DNA from: Planctomycetota bacterium
GTDB lineage: Bacteria; Planctomycetota; MHYJ01; WSZJ01; JACPWG01
Assembly: GCA_016197205.1 (NCBI GenBank)
Contig: JACPWG010000101.1
Location: 1-64,000 of the forward strand
Direction: 5' to 3'
Length of the DNA: 64,000 nt
Below are positions 8,923 through 18,045 of this stretch, one piece after another. The notes beneath the pieces were generated by a model that did not search any database, was not told the origin of the DNA, and saw nothing but the letters and a program-made list of their open reading frames with translations. Position numbers and translations under genes: made by a program. Numbering within the stretch: the first letter of the stretch is position 1; each line of letters begins with the position of its first letter.

Positions 8923-9762
8923 ATGAGCAAGTTCCTCAGCATCGTCCTCGTGCTGGCCTTCGCAGGGTCGGTCATCGCCCAGGAGGCGGGGCCGAAACCC
9001 AAGGGACCCATGCCCCCGCCGAAGGAGACGCCGCCCGCGGGCGAACCGCCGAAGGGCGAGCCCAAACTCGGTGCCACCGGCGGGACCGAAGCCGTGGAAG
9101 GGCTTCAGAAGCTGACGCGGGACATCCTGGCCGCCGCCAGGACCGGCGACAAAGAGAAACTGTCGCCGATGATGCAGGGGCTTATCCTGCAGACCCACGA
9201 CGTGTGGTTCAAGAAGGTTTTCGGCCCCGAGATCGGAGGCGACCTTGCCGCGGCGTACGCCAAGCGGCAAGCGGGCTTGGAGCAGGAACTGACGAGGATC
9301 TACACGGACCGTGCCAAGGAGGAAGGCGCGGACATCAAGGTCGTGAAGATCGAAAGGGGTGGAAAGGATCTGACTCCGCGCCAGCACGACGTGCTGGCCG
9401 CCATGAAGGAGGCCTCGCCGCTGTACGTGGTGCGCTTCCAGAAGCTGGTCGGCAGCGCAGCCACGGGCAAGCCGGGAGCCGTCGTACCGCTCCCGCCGCC
9501 TCCCGCCAAGGGCGCTGATGCCGTCCCGCCGGGAAAGGGCGATGCCCGCATGCCGCCGGAGAAGCCCGGCGCGGCGCCGCCCATACCCGGCGAAGCCGTG
9601 AACGGCAATCACGAGATCTCCTTCTTCGCCTTCGTGGACGGAGGGTTCCGTTATCTCGGCGAGCTGAAGGAAATCGTCAAGAAGACGGAGACGCCGAAGG
9701 GCGAACCGCCGAAGTCGGTACCGCCGAAGGGCGAGCCTCCGAAGTCGGAGCTCCCGCGGTAG
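8923..9762 (+). CDS. secreted hypothetical protein with Pro/Lys/Gly-rich tails
   Basis: 279 residues. The start follows TTGGAGG at a good distance. MSKFLSIVLVLAFAGSVIAQ is a clear signal peptide, cut after VIA. A Pro/Gly/Lys linker (residues about 21-50) leads to a folded, mostly helical domain (about 55-170), another Pro/Ala/Lys linker, a short conserved-looking segment (HEISFFAFVDGGFRYLGEL) and a C-terminal KGEPPKS repeat. The last segment resembles the end of periplasmic proteins that deal with hydrolysis-type domains, but I do not recognise the family. Monocistronic on the evidence of spacing. Confidence 0.7.
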   Translation: MSKFLSIVLVLAFAGSVIAQEAGPKPKGPMPPPKETPPAGEPPKGEPKLGATGGTEAVEGLQKLTRDILAAARTGDKEKLSPMMQGLILQTHDVWFKKVFGPEIGGDLAAAYAKRQAGLEQELTRIYTDRAKEEGADIKVVKIERGGKDLTPRQHDVLAAMKEASPLYVVRFQKLVGSAATGKPGAVVPLPPPPAKGADAVPPGKGDARMPPEKPGAAPPIPGEAVNGNHEISFFAFVDGGFRYLGELKEIVKKTETPKGEPPKSVPPKGEPPKSELPR

Positions 9763-9984
9763 AGACTACCCACCGCGGGTGCGTACGGCGGGGAGCGCGA
9801 CTCGTGGGCGCTCGCAGAGTTGCCCCGCACGGGGATAGCGCCCCCCGCCGCGGGGGGTCGAAAGGCCCCCTTGACGGAAGCAAATCGACTCCTGCCTTCC
9901 GGGCCCGCGGTGGCGCCATTGGCGCGGCCGTGGGCCCGCTTTGTTACGACCCGTCTACAAAAGACCCGCGCAAAACAGGGGACA

Positions 9985-10402
9985 CCTAACGCGGCCGGTG
10001 GCCGCAACCACATCCCCACCCCCCTTCGCTCGCGTCGTGCGCAGCGACCTCGCGCAGGGCGGCGGCGGCCGCGCGGGCGGCAGCCCCATCGAAGCGAGGG
10101 CTTGCACGATTCAGGACGCGCGCGACGGCCTCCTTGTCCTTCAACGCCTCGAGGAGGATCGGGACGGCCTCCGGATTGCTCGCCGTGACGTGCGCGAAGC
10201 CGACCCCGCCCCGCCCCGCGGACCGCCACGGGGATCCGCAAGACACGCGAGGAAGAAGGGCGCAGCGTCCTCGGCCTCCGCACTCATCCCAGTGAGGGCG
10301 CCGAGGACCACGTCAAACTGGGCGGGATCCTTCGACGCCTTCAGCAGACCCGGCACCGCCGCGCCACCGATCTTGGCGAGGGAATACACCGGCCGCGTTA
10401 GG
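9985..10402. repeat. 16-bp perfect inverted repeat enclosing a HEAT remnant
   Basis: cctaacgcggccggtg (9985-10000) is the exact reverse complement of caccggccgcgttagg (10387-10402). The 386 bases between carry a decayed HEAT-repeat coding stretch. Just outside the left copy is caggggaca, related to the ggggacac motif of the other elements. No target duplication was recognised. Confidence 0.5.
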
Positions 10403-10419
10403 CGGCTCCGCTGCGGCAT
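10020..10419 (-). pseudogene. HEAT-repeat gene remnant
   Basis: Minus-strand frame one reads GGAAVPGLLKASKDPAQFDV and VLGALTGMSAEAEDAAPFFL. Near 10200-10240 the sense passes to another frame with ASNPEAVPILLEALKDKEA and AAARAAAAALREVAAHDA. Both look like consecutive HEAT helices, so a frameshifted fragment of a longer gene is the simplest reading. No start with a ribosome site is seen. Confidence 0.5.
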
Positions 10420-10474
10420 GGTCGGCGTCGACGGCGGGACGAAGCAGAAACCGGCACCTCCTGCGAGACCCGGC

Positions 10475-11821
10475 CTACTCCCCGCGCGTCGAGACGCAGA
10501 GCACTTCCCCCGCCGTGTTCCGGCAATAGGCCCGCGCGCCGGACAGCAAGGGTACGGTGAAGCACTGGCCGCCGACCAATTGCGCGCGCGCCAGCTCCTT
10601 GTAGGCCGCGGGCGAGGCCTCCACCACGAGCAGCTCCCCCAGCTCGCTCAGGATGAGCAGCTTGCCGTCCGCGGCGACGAGCGAACCCACGAGGCCGCCG
10701 TGGCTCCACTTCAGTTCCCCGGTGGCGAGGTCAAGGCAACGGAGCGAGCCTTGGCTGCCCGCGTTGCCGTCGAACCCGTAGATGCAGCCGTCGAGGAGGA
10801 TGGGGCTGCTGAAGTGCTCCGCCAGGTTCTGGTTTTTCCAGAGCACGCGCGGCGGGCCGGGCTCGAACTGCACGAGCGCGCAGCCGGTGCCGTAGCCGGA
10901 CGAAAAAAAGACTTTGTCCCCGGTGACGATGGGGTCCGCGGCGTTGACGTCGCAGCCGGTGCTCCAGGGGTGCTCCCAGAGCAGCTTGCCGTCCGCCGGG
11001 TCCAGGCCGAGGATCCGGTTGAAGCCGAAAAGGGCGACGCCCTGCCGGCCCTGCAGTTCGTAGGGGACCGGCGTGGCGTAGCCGGAGGGCCCTTTCCCGG
11101 AGGACCACACGGTCTCCCCTGTCTCCTTGTCGAGCGCGAGGCCCGCGGACCCCACGTTGAGCACCAGCAGCCGGCCGGCGACCAGGACCGAGCCGCCGAG
11201 GTCCCACTGCGGCAGCCGGGCGCCGGCGTCACGCACGGCCTCGCGAGCCCAGCGCAGTTTTCCCGTCGCCGCATCGAGGCAGAAGAGGTGTCCCTTCCGG
11301 GAGAGGGTGTAGACCCGATCCCCGTCGACCGTGGGCGTCGCGCGCGGTCCCGGGTAGCTCGGGTCCGACCCGCAGGGGTAGGAGTGCTTCCAGAGGGCGG
11401 ACCCCGTCGCGGCGTCCAGGCAGTAGACCACGTCCCGTCCGGCGAGGTTCCCCATCGTGTACAGCCGGCCCCCGGCGAGTGCGAAGGAGGAGTAGCCGGC
11501 GCCGAGGGTCGCCTTCCAGAAGCGTTTCGGGCCCTGCGGCGGCCACGGGGAAAACCAGTCCTTCTCGGGCGAAATGCCGTTCCCGGCCGGCCCGCGCCAG
11601 TGGGACCAGTCGGGCCCGGGCGTCGCGGCGGGGGGTCGCGCGCCCGCGCCCGCGCCTTCGCCGCTGCCGGCGGCCGGCACGGCGACCGTCTCCAGGTCGT
11701 ACGAGCCGTCCCAATGCTCCGGAAGGGCACGCTGATGCTCGCGCCACAGGTGGACGCCACCCGCGACCAGCATGAGCACGAAGGGAATCGTGATGCGTTT
11801 CCGCGGCAATTGAAGCTTCAT
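10475..11821 (-). CDS. PQQ-binding-like beta-propeller repeat protein
   Basis: 448 residues. The N-terminus has one hydrophobic stretch (RITIPFVLMLVAGGVHLW) that may act as an uncleaved anchor or signal. The opening of the propeller has DWSHWRGPAGNGISPEKDW, the typical planctomycete form. WD/PQQ-like blades follow: VYCLDAATGSALWKHSYP, LFCLDAATGKLRWAREAV, ILGLDPADGKLLWEHPWS and LRCLDLATGELKWSHGG. Such proteins sit outside the cytoplasm and are often annotated as outer-membrane-assembly (BamB-like) or PQQ-like. No catalytic PQQ dehydrogenase residues were identified, so an enzymatic role is not claimed. Confidence 0.85.
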   Translation of the reverse strand: MKLQLPRKRITIPFVLMLVAGGVHLWREHQRALPEHWDGSYDLETVAVPAAGSGEGAGAGARPPAATPGPDWSHWRGPAGNGISPEKDWFSPWPPQGPKRFWKATLGAGYSSFALAGGRLYTMGNLAGRDVVYCLDAATGSALWKHSYPCGSDPSYPGPRATPTVDGDRVYTLSRKGHLFCLDAATGKLRWAREAVRDAGARLPQWDLGGSVLVAGRLLVLNVGSAGLALDKETGETVWSSGKGPSGYATPVPYELQGRQGVALFGFNRILGLDPADGKLLWEHPWSTGCDVNAADPIVTGDKVFFSSGYGTGCALVQFEPGPPRVLWKNQNLAEHFSSPILLDGCIYGFDGNAGSQGSLRCLDLATGELKWSHGGLVGSLVAADGKLLILSELGELLVVEASPAAYKELARAQLVGGQCFTVPLLSGARAYCRNTAGEVLCVSTRGE

Positions 11822-11857
11822 GTTCGGCTCCCGACGAAGTGAAGGCAGGATGGCGTC

Positions 11858-11886
11858 CTTCTACCGGGTCGTCGGCTCCGACGCAA
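11858..11886 (-). promoter_or_regulatory. predicted promoter of the PQQ-propeller gene
   Basis: On the minus strand TTGCGT (11886-11881), 17 bases, TAGAAG (11863-11858), some 37 bases before the ATG at 11821. Confidence 0.45.
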
Positions 11887-11926
11887 CGGAAAAAGGGTGC
11901 GCCGCAGGGGGGCCGGGCGACGTTGG

Positions 11927-11955
11927 TTTACGGCGGGGACGGCGCGTGATAGAAT
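11927..11955 (+). promoter_or_regulatory. predicted promoter of the PlsC-like gene
   Basis: TTTACG (11927-11932), 17 bases, TAGAAT (11950-11955), divergent from the PQQ-gene promoter. The leader would be about 60 bases and carries GGAGGA before the GTG start. Confidence 0.5.
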
Positions 11956-12021
11956 TCGCAGGCGGGCCCGCTCCGCAGGCGGGCAGGAGCATCCGGGGCG
12001 TCCGAGCGGAGGACAGAGAGC

Positions 12022-13608
12022 GTGCTGGCCTGGCTGTTGCGCCTCGCGGCGCGCGTGGTGGCGCGGACCTTCTACCGGCGCATTCGCGTCTCGGGGCAGG
12101 AGCGCGTCCCGAGAGCGGCGCCGGTGATTTTCGTGCTGAACCACCAGAACGCGATGGTGGATCCGGTGCTGCTCCTGGCGCTGGAGCACCGGCCGATCCA
12201 CTTCATCGCGAAGGCGCAGCTCTTCGAGGTCCCGCTCCTCCGGACCCTGATCCGGGCCGCGGGCGCGATCCCGGTCTACCGTGCGGAGGAGTTCAAGGAC
12301 GCGGGGGAGGCGAACCGGGCGATGTTCGGGCGGGCGGTGGAAGTCCTGCGGGCGGGGCACGGGCTGGCGATCTTTCCGGAAGGGAAGAGTCATGTGGAGC
12401 CACGCGTCCAGGAACTGAAAACGGGCGCAGCGCGGATCCTCTTCGCGGCGATGGACGAGGGCCTTAGCTCCCCGCCGCCCGCGCTCGTCCCCGTCGGCAT
12501 CACCTTTTCCGCCCGCCACCTCTTTCGAAGCGAGGTCGCGGTGGTTTTCGGCGCGCCGATCCGGCTGGCGGATCTGGCGTGGCGTCGCCAGGAGGACGAG
12601 TGGGGAGCGGTGCGGGAGCTGACCGAGCGGATCCGGGCCGGCCTGGAGTCCCTCACCGTGAACCTCGACTCCTGGGCGGATCACCGGCTCGTGAGCTTCG
12701 CGGAGGCGCTGCACCGGCTGGCGGTCGCGGCAGGCGAAGTGCCCGCGCCGGCGGAAAGGGGCAGCTCGGCCGGAGGCGGCCCCAGTGGACCGGCCGGCAC
12801 GGTAAGCCCCGTCGGCATGCCCCCGCCGGACGGAGGAGACCCGAACGAAGCCGGGGACGAGGGCGCGCTCGAGGACGAGTTTGTGCCGACCCCGCTGCCG
12901 GTCCCGCTGCCGCTGCCGCTACGTCCGGCAGCGGGCCGCCCGCCGATCGGGCCGATGCCCCTCGGCTCCCTCACGCCGGGGGAGACGCGCGCCGTGCGCG
13001 TGGAGCGCCTGCAGACCTTTGCGCGAGGGCTTGCGCGGCTGCGCGCCACGGACCCCGAGCGCGCGGCGGCGCTGGCCCACCGCGTCGGCGCCTTCGCGCG
13101 GCGTCTCGAGACGTTGCGCCTGTCGCCGCGGCATTTGCAAACGCGGTACACGGAGCAGCAGGTCAGCTCCTTCATCCTGTGGAATCTCTTCGCGCTTACC
13201 GTCGTGCTCCCCTTCGCCATGGTCGGGACCGTCGCGCACTACGTCCCCTATTGGATCAGCGGCATGGTGGCCCACCGGCTGGCGCAAGGGAGCGTGGACC
13301 TGCCGGCGACCTACAAGATTTACGTCGGCCTGCTGGCCTTCCCGGCCATGTACTGCCTGGAGGTGGCCGCCGCCTCCTTGCTCCTCGGCGGTTGGGCGGG
13401 CCTCGCCGCGGCCGTGCTCGTGCCCATCCTCGGCTTCGTGGCGCTGGGGTTCTGGGAGCGCAGGGACCGGCTTCGGACGGAGCGGGACGCCTACCTGCTC
13501 CTCTCGAAGCGGCCCGACCTCGCGGAACGACTCCGGCGGCGCCGGGCAGCGGTCGTGGCGGAGATCGCCGCGCTCGCGGAAAGCTACGCCCGCGAGGGGC
13601 ACGCGTGA
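12022..13608 (+). CDS. PlsC/GPAT-like 1-acyl-glycerol-3-phosphate acyltransferase with C-terminal membrane domain
   Basis: 528 residues from a GTG preceded by GGAGGAC. Residues about 20-215 are an LPLAT domain: FVLNHQNAMVDPVLLLALEH carries the catalytic His, here as H-x5-D rather than H-x4-D, as in the GPAT-like branch that has NHQNA. FPEGKSHVEPRVQELKTGAA is the substrate-binding FPEG block. A Pro-rich linker (about 245-315) follows, then two hydrophobic hairpins (LFALTVVLPFAMVGTVAHYV; AASLLLGGWAGLAAAVLVPI). Family role: acylation of lysophosphatidate or glycerol-3-phosphate at the inner membrane. The exact substrate is not shown by the sequence. Confidence 0.85.
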   Translation: MLAWLLRLAARVVARTFYRRIRVSGQERVPRAAPVIFVLNHQNAMVDPVLLLALEHRPIHFIAKAQLFEVPLLRTLIRAAGAIPVYRAEEFKDAGEANRAMFGRAVEVLRAGHGLAIFPEGKSHVEPRVQELKTGAARILFAAMDEGLSSPPPALVPVGITFSARHLFRSEVAVVFGAPIRLADLAWRRQEDEWGAVRELTERIRAGLESLTVNLDSWADHRLVSFAEALHRLAVAAGEVPAPAERGSSAGGGPSGPAGTVSPVGMPPPDGGDPNEAGDEGALEDEFVPTPLPVPLPLPLRPAAGRPPIGPMPLGSLTPGETRAVRVERLQTFARGLARLRATDPERAAALAHRVGAFARRLETLRLSPRHLQTRYTEQQVSSFILWNLFALTVVLPFAMVGTVAHYVPYWISGMVAHRLAQGSVDLPATYKIYVGLLAFPAMYCLEVAAASLLLGGWAGLAAAVLVPILGFVALGFWERRDRLRTERDAYLLLSKRPDLAERLRRRRAAVVAEIAALAESYAREGHA

Positions 13609-13658
13609 GAGCGGGACCTGGACGGGGGCGGGGATGAATGCCTTTTTTTTCGGGAGGC

Positions 13659-15374
13659 CTACCGCGCAGCGACCGCCAGGCAGGCCAATCCCGCCACCGC
13701 GGCGATGCCCGCGAGCGCGGCCGCGGGGCGCGGCGGCAAGGCCGTGAGGACGGGCACGAGCAGGAGGACCACGAGCCCGGTCATGAGGCCCGGCACGGGC
13801 GCCATCCGGAGCGTCATCCCGTCGAAGAAGAGCGCTGCCGTCGGCGCGAAGAGGAGCACGCCCGGCAGCGCGCCGGCCGCCGAGGCGAGCACTCCGCGCG
13901 AAGCCGCGCTCACCCGGCCGTCGCCGCCCCCGGCCACGGCCTGCGCGCAGCCGGCCTGCCGCCAACCCACGACGATGCCCGCCAGCGACGCCGCGGCCGG
14001 CCACAGGAAGAGATAGCTTGCACCCGGCACCCACGCTGCCGACGCAACCGCGACCGCAAGCCACACCGCCAGCCCCCCGAGCGCGGCGTTTGCGCCCCCC
14101 AACTTCCGCCCCACGAACGCCGCCATGGGCGCAGCCGCGGCTGCCGCGAGGAGCGCGGTCGCCGCCAGACCGATCGGCCGCGTCGCCACTTCCACCAGCT
14201 CGCGAAACGGCGCCGGCCCATGCCACGCCTTCGCGCCGAACCACACGCACGCCCCCGTTCCGCCGGCCGCCGTCAGCGCGCCCAGCGCGGCGAGCGCCCC
14301 CAGCCCGACTCGCCCGGGCCGCACGAGCCCCGACCGCCGGCCCCACGCGACGACGCCCGCCCACGCGACCGCCGCCGCCGACGCGAACGGCAGCGCCCAC
14401 GCCCCGGGATACCGCACCACCCACGCCGCCAGTACGTCGAAGAACACGCCGTCCGGTCCCCGCACCTCGCGCAGGTCCATGCCGCCGAACGCGCGCGCCA
14501 GCGCGAGCGCATTCTCCCCGTGGTGCTGCACGCTCCGGAGGTCCAGGTTGTCCAGGCAGTCGCCCGGCGTGTGGTAGTTGCGGACGTCATGAATGAAGGC
14601 GAAGCCCACGCCTGGCATCCCCGCCGCCTTGAACACCGTGAGATCCGTGTCGTTCGGCATCTCTTTGTACACTTCGTACGCAAGCGACGTCGTCACCGGC
14701 CGCGGCGCCGCGCCCGCGTACGCCTCGAGCAGTCGCGAATTCCCTACGCTCGTCTCGAAGAGGATCGAGGGGCCGCTCGTCCCCCGCGCCTCGAAATTCA
14801 CGGCGACCCCCACCTCCCGCGCCTCCGCCCGCTCGAGTACGAACGCACGTGCGCCGCAGAGCCCGACCTCCTCGGCGTCGGTGATCAGCACGAGGAGGTC
14901 GTTCACGAGCGGCGGACCGGACCGCAGCGCCCGGACCGTTTCCAGGATGGCGACCACTCCCGCACCCGCATCCCCGGCTCCGAAACTCCCGGGCGCGCTG
15001 TCGTAGTGGGACGCGAGCAGCACCGCCCTCGTGTTCGCCGTTCCGCGCAGCCGCCCGATCAGGTTGTAGAGCGTCCCGCCGGTCGCGCGCGCCGTCCATC
15101 GGTCGCGCGCGACCTGCACTTCCGTCGCCAGCCCGAGCGTTTGCATCTGCGTCCGCAGGTACTCCCGCACCCGACCGCTCGCCGCGGAGCCGGCGGAATG
15201 CGACTCGCGCGCGACCTCGCGCAGGTGCGGCAGCGCGCGCGCCGCGGAAAAGACCGTCGCCGGGGCGTCGGCGGGGACCACGGCGGGTGGCGTCAGCCGG
15301 TGGAGGGCGAAGGCGCCCGCCACGAACAATGCGCCGAGCGCCGCCCAGGCGTGCATGCCGGCCTTATCACCCAT
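13659..15374 (-). CDS. M28-family zinc aminopeptidase with C-terminal transmembrane domain
   Basis: 571 residues. The ATG at 15374 follows GGAGGT and gives a short N-terminus with one membrane helix (AWAALGALFVAGAFALH). The peptidase domain shows the M28 metal ligands in order: LLASHYDSAPGSFGAGDAGA (His and bridging Asp), LITDAEEVGLCG (Glu pair) and FIHDVRNYHTPGDCLDNLD (His). About eight hydrophobic helices follow from residue 340. The layout matches Fxna/ERMP1-type peptidases, anchored with the catalytic domain outside the cytoplasm. Substrate unknown. Its promoter lies inside the leader shared with the divergent Rpn-like gene. Confidence 0.88.
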   Translation of the reverse strand: MGDKAGMHAWAALGALFVAGAFALHRLTPPAVVPADAPATVFSAARALPHLREVARESHSAGSAASGRVREYLRTQMQTLGLATEVQVARDRWTARATGGTLYNLIGRLRGTANTRAVLLASHYDSAPGSFGAGDAGAGVVAILETVRALRSGPPLVNDLLVLITDAEEVGLCGARAFVLERAEAREVGVAVNFEARGTSGPSILFETSVGNSRLLEAYAGAAPRPVTTSLAYEVYKEMPNDTDLTVFKAAGMPGVGFAFIHDVRNYHTPGDCLDNLDLRSVQHHGENALALARAFGGMDLREVRGPDGVFFDVLAAWVVRYPGAWALPFASAAAVAWAGVVAWGRRSGLVRPGRVGLGALAALGALTAAGGTGACVWFGAKAWHGPAPFRELVEVATRPIGLAATALLAAAAAAPMAAFVGRKLGGANAALGGLAVWLAVAVASAAWVPGASYLFLWPAAASLAGIVVGWRQAGCAQAVAGGGDGRVSAASRGVLASAAGALPGVLLFAPTAALFFDGMTLRMAPVPGLMTGLVVLLLVPVLTALPPRPAAALAGIAAVAGLACLAVAAR

Positions 15375-15480
15375 CGCGGGACCTCCAGGGCGAGAACGGA
15401 AATTGGCACATCGTCGTAGCGGCTGGGGACGCGGCGAGGCCTCAGCCCAGAAAAGGGCGAACACGTCCCTCGCCGGGTCG

Positions 15481-15510
15481 ATTCTACCTCGCTGGGCCCG
15501 CGCGAGGCAA
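15481..15510 (-). promoter_or_regulatory. predicted promoter of the M28 peptidase
   Basis: On the minus strand TTGCCT (15510-15505), 18 bases, TAGAAT (15486-15481). The same promoter, in the same place, lies in the second copy of the repeat (19565-19594). Confidence 0.55.
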
Positions 15511-15780
15511 GCCACGGCGCGCGGTGTCCGGAAAGCGACCACTGCGTGGTGCTCCGCGTCACGTTTCTTCCCACCACCGGGTCGCTTCTCCGTCGCCTCG
15601 CCCGGGCACAGCGGGTCGCGGACGACCACAAGCTTCCGGCATTCCTCATGTTACAACCAATTCAACTGAAACGGGTGATTTCAAGGGTCTGGGGCATGAG
15701 CCCTGCGACCGTCCGAGGTCGGGCGCGGCGACCGCGCCGGCGAAAATCCGGTCTTGGGCGGGGCGGGGGCGGGTTTGGGC

Positions 15781-15810
15781 TTGCCTGCCCGCAGCCACCT
15801 GGCGTAGAAT
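15781..15810 (+). promoter_or_regulatory. predicted promoter of Rpn-like copy 1
   Basis: TTGCCT (15781-15786), 18 bases, TAGAAT (15805-15810). It is conserved in the second copy at 19865-19894. Confidence 0.55.
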
Positions 15811-15842
15811 GTTCGGCAGGCAAAGCGGAGGGGACGGAGGCC

Positions 15843-16793
15843 ATGGGGCAGGAGCACGATGCCTTTTTCAAGACGCTGCTCAAGGCGTTCTTTGCGGACT
15901 TCGTGAGGCTGTTGTTCCCCGGGAAGGCCGCGCGAATCGATTTCCGCACCGTGACCTTTCTGGACAAGGAGGTGCACACCGATCTCCCGCGGGGTCGGGA
16001 GCGCAGGCTGGATCTGTTAGCCGAGGTCAAGACGCGCGCCGGCAAACGGGAGAGGCTCCTGGTTCACGTGGAAATCGAGGCTCCGCCGCGGCAGGCGCCG
16101 GCGGCGCGGCTGTTTCGGTATTTCGAGACCCTCGACCTGCGGCATCGGCGGCCCGTGTTCCCCATTGCTCTCGTCCTTGCGCGCGCGGGGAGAGGCGAGG
16201 GGCTGGTGCGAAGGGAACACCACACGATGGGGCTCGATGAGGACGTGTGCACCTTTCGGTTCTGGCAGGTCGCGCTCGGGTCCCTGCCCGGGGAGCGCTA
16301 TGTCGGGAGCCGAAATCCGTTGGCGCCCGCGCTTGCGGCGCTGATGGTCCCTGGCTCCCGGCGACGGAGAGACTGGAAGCTCAAATGCCTGCGTGCAATC
16401 GCCCGCGTGCGGGCGAACGACGCCCGGCGGAGTCTGCTGCTCGATTGCGTGGAGACCTACCTGCCCCTCACGCCGAGGGAGCAGGCCTCCATGGACCGCG
16501 CCCTGAGGCGCCCGGAGAACAAGGAGTGTTTACAAATGAAGAAGCTGTGGTCCGAGCGCATCGCAGAGAAGGCGGAGAAGAAGGGTGTCAAGCTCGGCGA
16601 GAGCCGGGGTGTCAAGCTCGGCGAGAGCCGCGCCAAGCGGGAGACCCTCCTCGCACTGATGCAGACGAAATTCGGTCCGCTCCCCCGCATCACGGCCCGT
16701 AGGGTCGCAGCGATCGGCAACTCGCGCCGACTCGATACACTGCTGCGGCGCGTGCTCACCGCCGCCACGCTCGAGGGCATGGGCCTCCGGTAA
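15843..16793 (+). CDS. Rpn-like (PD-(D/E)XK) nuclease/putative transposase family protein, copy 1
   Basis: 316 residues. The start follows a purine-rich GGAGGGGACGGAGG. The N-terminus MGQEHDAFFKTLLKAFFADF and the core RLDLLAEVKT...LLVHVEIEA followed by RLFRYFETLDLRHRRPVFPI match the Rpn/DUF4351-type fold, with Asp and Glu of the PD-(D/E)XK site visible; the usual final Lys/Gln position is occupied by Glu-Ala, so activity is uncertain. Near the C-terminus are two copies of an RGVKLGES-type octapeptide (16581-16628), against eight in the paralogue. Family knowledge: Rpn proteins are DNA endonucleases that raise RecA-independent recombination. It converges with the kinase-FGE gene. Confidence 0.8.
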   Translation: MGQEHDAFFKTLLKAFFADFVRLLFPGKAARIDFRTVTFLDKEVHTDLPRGRERRLDLLAEVKTRAGKRERLLVHVEIEAPPRQAPAARLFRYFETLDLRHRRPVFPIALVLARAGRGEGLVRREHHTMGLDEDVCTFRFWQVALGSLPGERYVGSRNPLAPALAALMVPGSRRRRDWKLKCLRAIARVRANDARRSLLLDCVETYLPLTPREQASMDRALRRPENKECLQMKKLWSERIAEKAEKKGVKLGESRGVKLGESRAKRETLLALMQTKFGPLPRITARRVAAIGNSRRLDTLLRRVLTAATLEGMGLR

Positions 16794-16927
16794 GGCACTC
16801 GGCCGAGGCCCATGCGGCGGCGGCGGGCTATCGCCACTCGCATCCCCACAGGCGGAGGGGCGGGCGGGAGCAAGCCAAACATCCGCTGTCATGCGCAATG
16901 TGAGAGGTACAACACAAAGGGTAGGGG

Positions 16928-18045
16928 TTATCGAGTCCCCGCCGCCGCCGCGGGCCGAAGCCCGAGGTCCTCGTTCCGATCGACGGGAGTGCTCCCGTGG
17001 CGGTACGCACACCGCCAATATTTGCGGTGGCCATCCGTGAACGAACAACCGCGGACCATGCGGCGGTCCCCGGACTCCGGGCCTCGGGGGTCTGTCGCGT
17101 CGCCTGACGGGTAGTCGGGGCGGAAACTGGAGAGCATGTCGGCGCACCACTCTCGGACGTTACCGCCGAGGTCGTAGATGCCGAACGGATTCGCCGCGAA
17201 CTTCCCCACGGGGGCGGTCGCAGCATAGCCATCGGCTCGCAAGTCATCGAACCCATTCCCGGCCTCCCGAGGCGGCGGCCAGCCGTTCCCCCAGGGGAAC
17301 ACTCGACCGTCCCCCCCGCGCGCTGCGTACTCCCACTCCGCCTCCGTCGGGAATCGGAGTCTCGGCCGCGTCCACTGGTAGAAGGCCGCACCGTCGTCCC
17401 AGCTTACGTGCACAACCGGCTGCTCGTCGCCGTTCAGGCTCTGCCACATTGCGGACCCGCTGTCGTGACTCGGCCTGAACCTGCGAAACTGCGCGTTCGT
17501 CACCTCGTACTTCGCGAGTCGGAGTCTCGCTCTTCCTCGCTCTCCGGGCTCCCCATCTGGAATTTCCCCGCCAGCAAGAGGACGAGGACGATCCCCGTCT
17601 GGTCGTGCCGGTACTCCTCGTAGCCTTGCGCATTCTTCCCCTTGAACGTGAGTCCACCGATGGAAACGCTCCCCGCTGCGGCTGCGCGTCGCGCGGCCTC
17701 CTCCTGCCCTCGCCGCTCGGCCTCCACCTTCGCCTCCGCATCGAACCGCGCCTTCTCCCGCGCTGCCGCCGCCCGCGCAGCCTCGGCCCGCGCATCCTTC
17801 GCACGCGTCGCCCCCTCGCCCGCCTTTGCGTCGCCCGGTTTCGCGGCCAGGGCCTCCGCGAACCGCGCGTCCGCTCCGTCGAAGTCGGCACGCGCCAGCG
17901 CATCCTCGGCCGCACGCATCGCCGCTTGGTAGGTCGCTTCGGCGCGGGCGGCCGCCCGCGCCGCCTCGTCCACGACGGGAGCCGCCGGCGGGCCCGCGCC
18001 GGCGGCCGGCACCTTCGCGACCGGTTCGGCGCCGGCAGAGCCGCC
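16928..18045 (-). pseudogene. linker and FGE-sulfatase (SUMF1-like) domain, out of frame with the upstream kinase
   Basis: After a frame change at 18046-18051 the coding sense runs through an Ala/Glu-rich coiled coil (17500-18012) to SVSIGGLTFKGKNAQGYEEY and FQMGSPESEEERD, the start of an FGE domain. There it hits a stop at 17500. The domain resumes one frame away as LAKYEVTNAQFRRF and runs to 16928 with RFPTEAEWEYAARGG and NPFGIYDLGGNVREWC. The missing link (roughly EGPVHEVT) suggests an out-of-frame deletion of about 25 bases. The Cys pair of true FGE enzymes is not seen near RGCSFTDGHRKYWRCAYRHG, so it was probably a binding domain. Confidence 0.7.

Larger units (their letters stand above)
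15475..16793. repeat. duplicated locus, copy 1 (divergent leader plus Rpn-like gene)
   Basis: This stretch and 19558-21069 are homologous from the divergent promoter through the leader to the end of the coding region. The block 15674-15800 is almost identical to 19755-19884. The first 190 bases are more diverged but still align base by base around gtgtccggaaagcgaccac. Confidence 0.85.

Noticed and set aside
13644..13651. T8 run between the PlsC-like and M28 genes as a terminator
   Set aside because: No hairpin precedes it on either strand.
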